Below, one piece after another: positions 6,271-6,426 of a DNA stretch of 6,426 bases. The DNA lies in the NCBI GenBank assembly GCA_002311975.1, contig DCAL01000013.1:1-6426 (forward strand), in the 5' to 3' direction. Under the pieces are notes generated by a model. It saw only the letters and a list, made by a program, of their open reading frames with translations. It was not told the origin of the DNA and ran no database searches. A program made the translations under genes and the position numbers. The first letter of the stretch is position 1. Every line of letters begins with the position of its first letter. The DNA is from Fidelibacterota bacterium UBA1134. Its GTDB lineage: Bacteria > Fidelibacterota > Marinisomatia > Marinisomatales > S15-B10.

Positions 6271-6344
6271 GCACCCGTAGCTCAATTGGATAGAGCGTCT
6301 GGCTACGGACCAGAAGGTTCCGGGTTCGAGTCCTGGCGGGTGTA
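6271..6344 (+). tRNA. tRNA-Arg(ACG)
   Basis: Acceptor GCACCCG (6271-6277) pairs with CGGGTGT (6337-6343), with a G-T first pair and discriminator A6344. The anticodon stem TCTGG/CCAGA holds loop CTACGGA with anticodon ACG at 6305-6307; the A is normally edited to inosine to read CGU, CGC and CGA. The T loop is TTCGAGT. CCA is not encoded. It starts 7 bases after tRNA-Gln and is probably co-transcribed. Confidence 0.96.
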
Positions 6345-6353
6345 CTGAATTAT

Positions 6354-6425
6354 GGCGCGTTCGTCTAGGGGTAAGGACGCCGGCCTCTCAAGCCGGTAAC
6401 ACGGGTTCGAATCCCGTACGCGCTA
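6354..6425 (+). tRNA. tRNA-Glu(CUC)
   Basis: Acceptor GGCGCGT (6354-6360) pairs with ACGCGCT (6418-6424), with a G-T first pair and discriminator A6425. The anticodon stem CCGGC/GCCGG holds loop CTCTCAA with anticodon CTC at 6387-6389. The T arm is CGGGT/ATCCCG-like with loop TTCGAAT. The window ends one base later, so whether CCA is encoded cannot be seen. It lies 9 bases after tRNA-Arg in the same array. Confidence 0.95.
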
Positions 6426-6426
6426 C

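Overview
The window looks like chromosomal DNA from a Gram-negative bacterium. It encodes a predicted outer-membrane beta-barrel, two other proteins with export signals, and a periplasmic-type thioredoxin. A glutaminyl-tRNA synthetase (GlnRS) is present, most starts lack a clear Shine-Dalgarno, and the barrel resembles FCB-group (Bacteroidetes-like) families. This points to the FCB superphylum, perhaps a Marinimicrobia-like lineage, but that placement is inference from protein style and no rRNA is present. No mobile element, CRISPR array or phage gene is visible.

Layout. Bases 1-467 hold the 3' end of glnS. Three tightly packed plus-strand genes follow and look like one transcription unit: an exported protein with a FlgO/CsgG/TolB-like N-terminal domain (522-1814), a TlpA-type thioredoxin with a WCAPC active site (1811-2329, 4-bp overlap with the previous gene), and a 639-residue predicted outer-membrane beta-barrel resembling the DUF6029 group (2337-4256). 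All three have export signals, so they probably act together at the cell envelope. The barrel has only two cysteines, a C-X4-C near its C-terminus, which makes a redox partnership with the adjacent thioredoxin worth testing.

Bases 4257-4558 are non-coding. They contain a degenerate purine-rich tandem repeat and then about 90 bases packed with inverted repeats. Two of these hairpins share an arm and so exclude each other. The leader ends in a good ribosome binding site for a secreted M20-family metal-dependent amidohydrolase (4559-6061) with a complete set of expected metal ligands.

After 131 non-coding bases the window closes with three tandem tRNA genes: Gln(CUG), Arg(ACG) and Glu(CUC). GlnRS and a cognate tRNA-Gln therefore lie within 6 kb of each other. 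The best candidates for something undescribed are the FlgO-like/thioredoxin/barrel cassette and the structured leader of the amidohydrolase gene.
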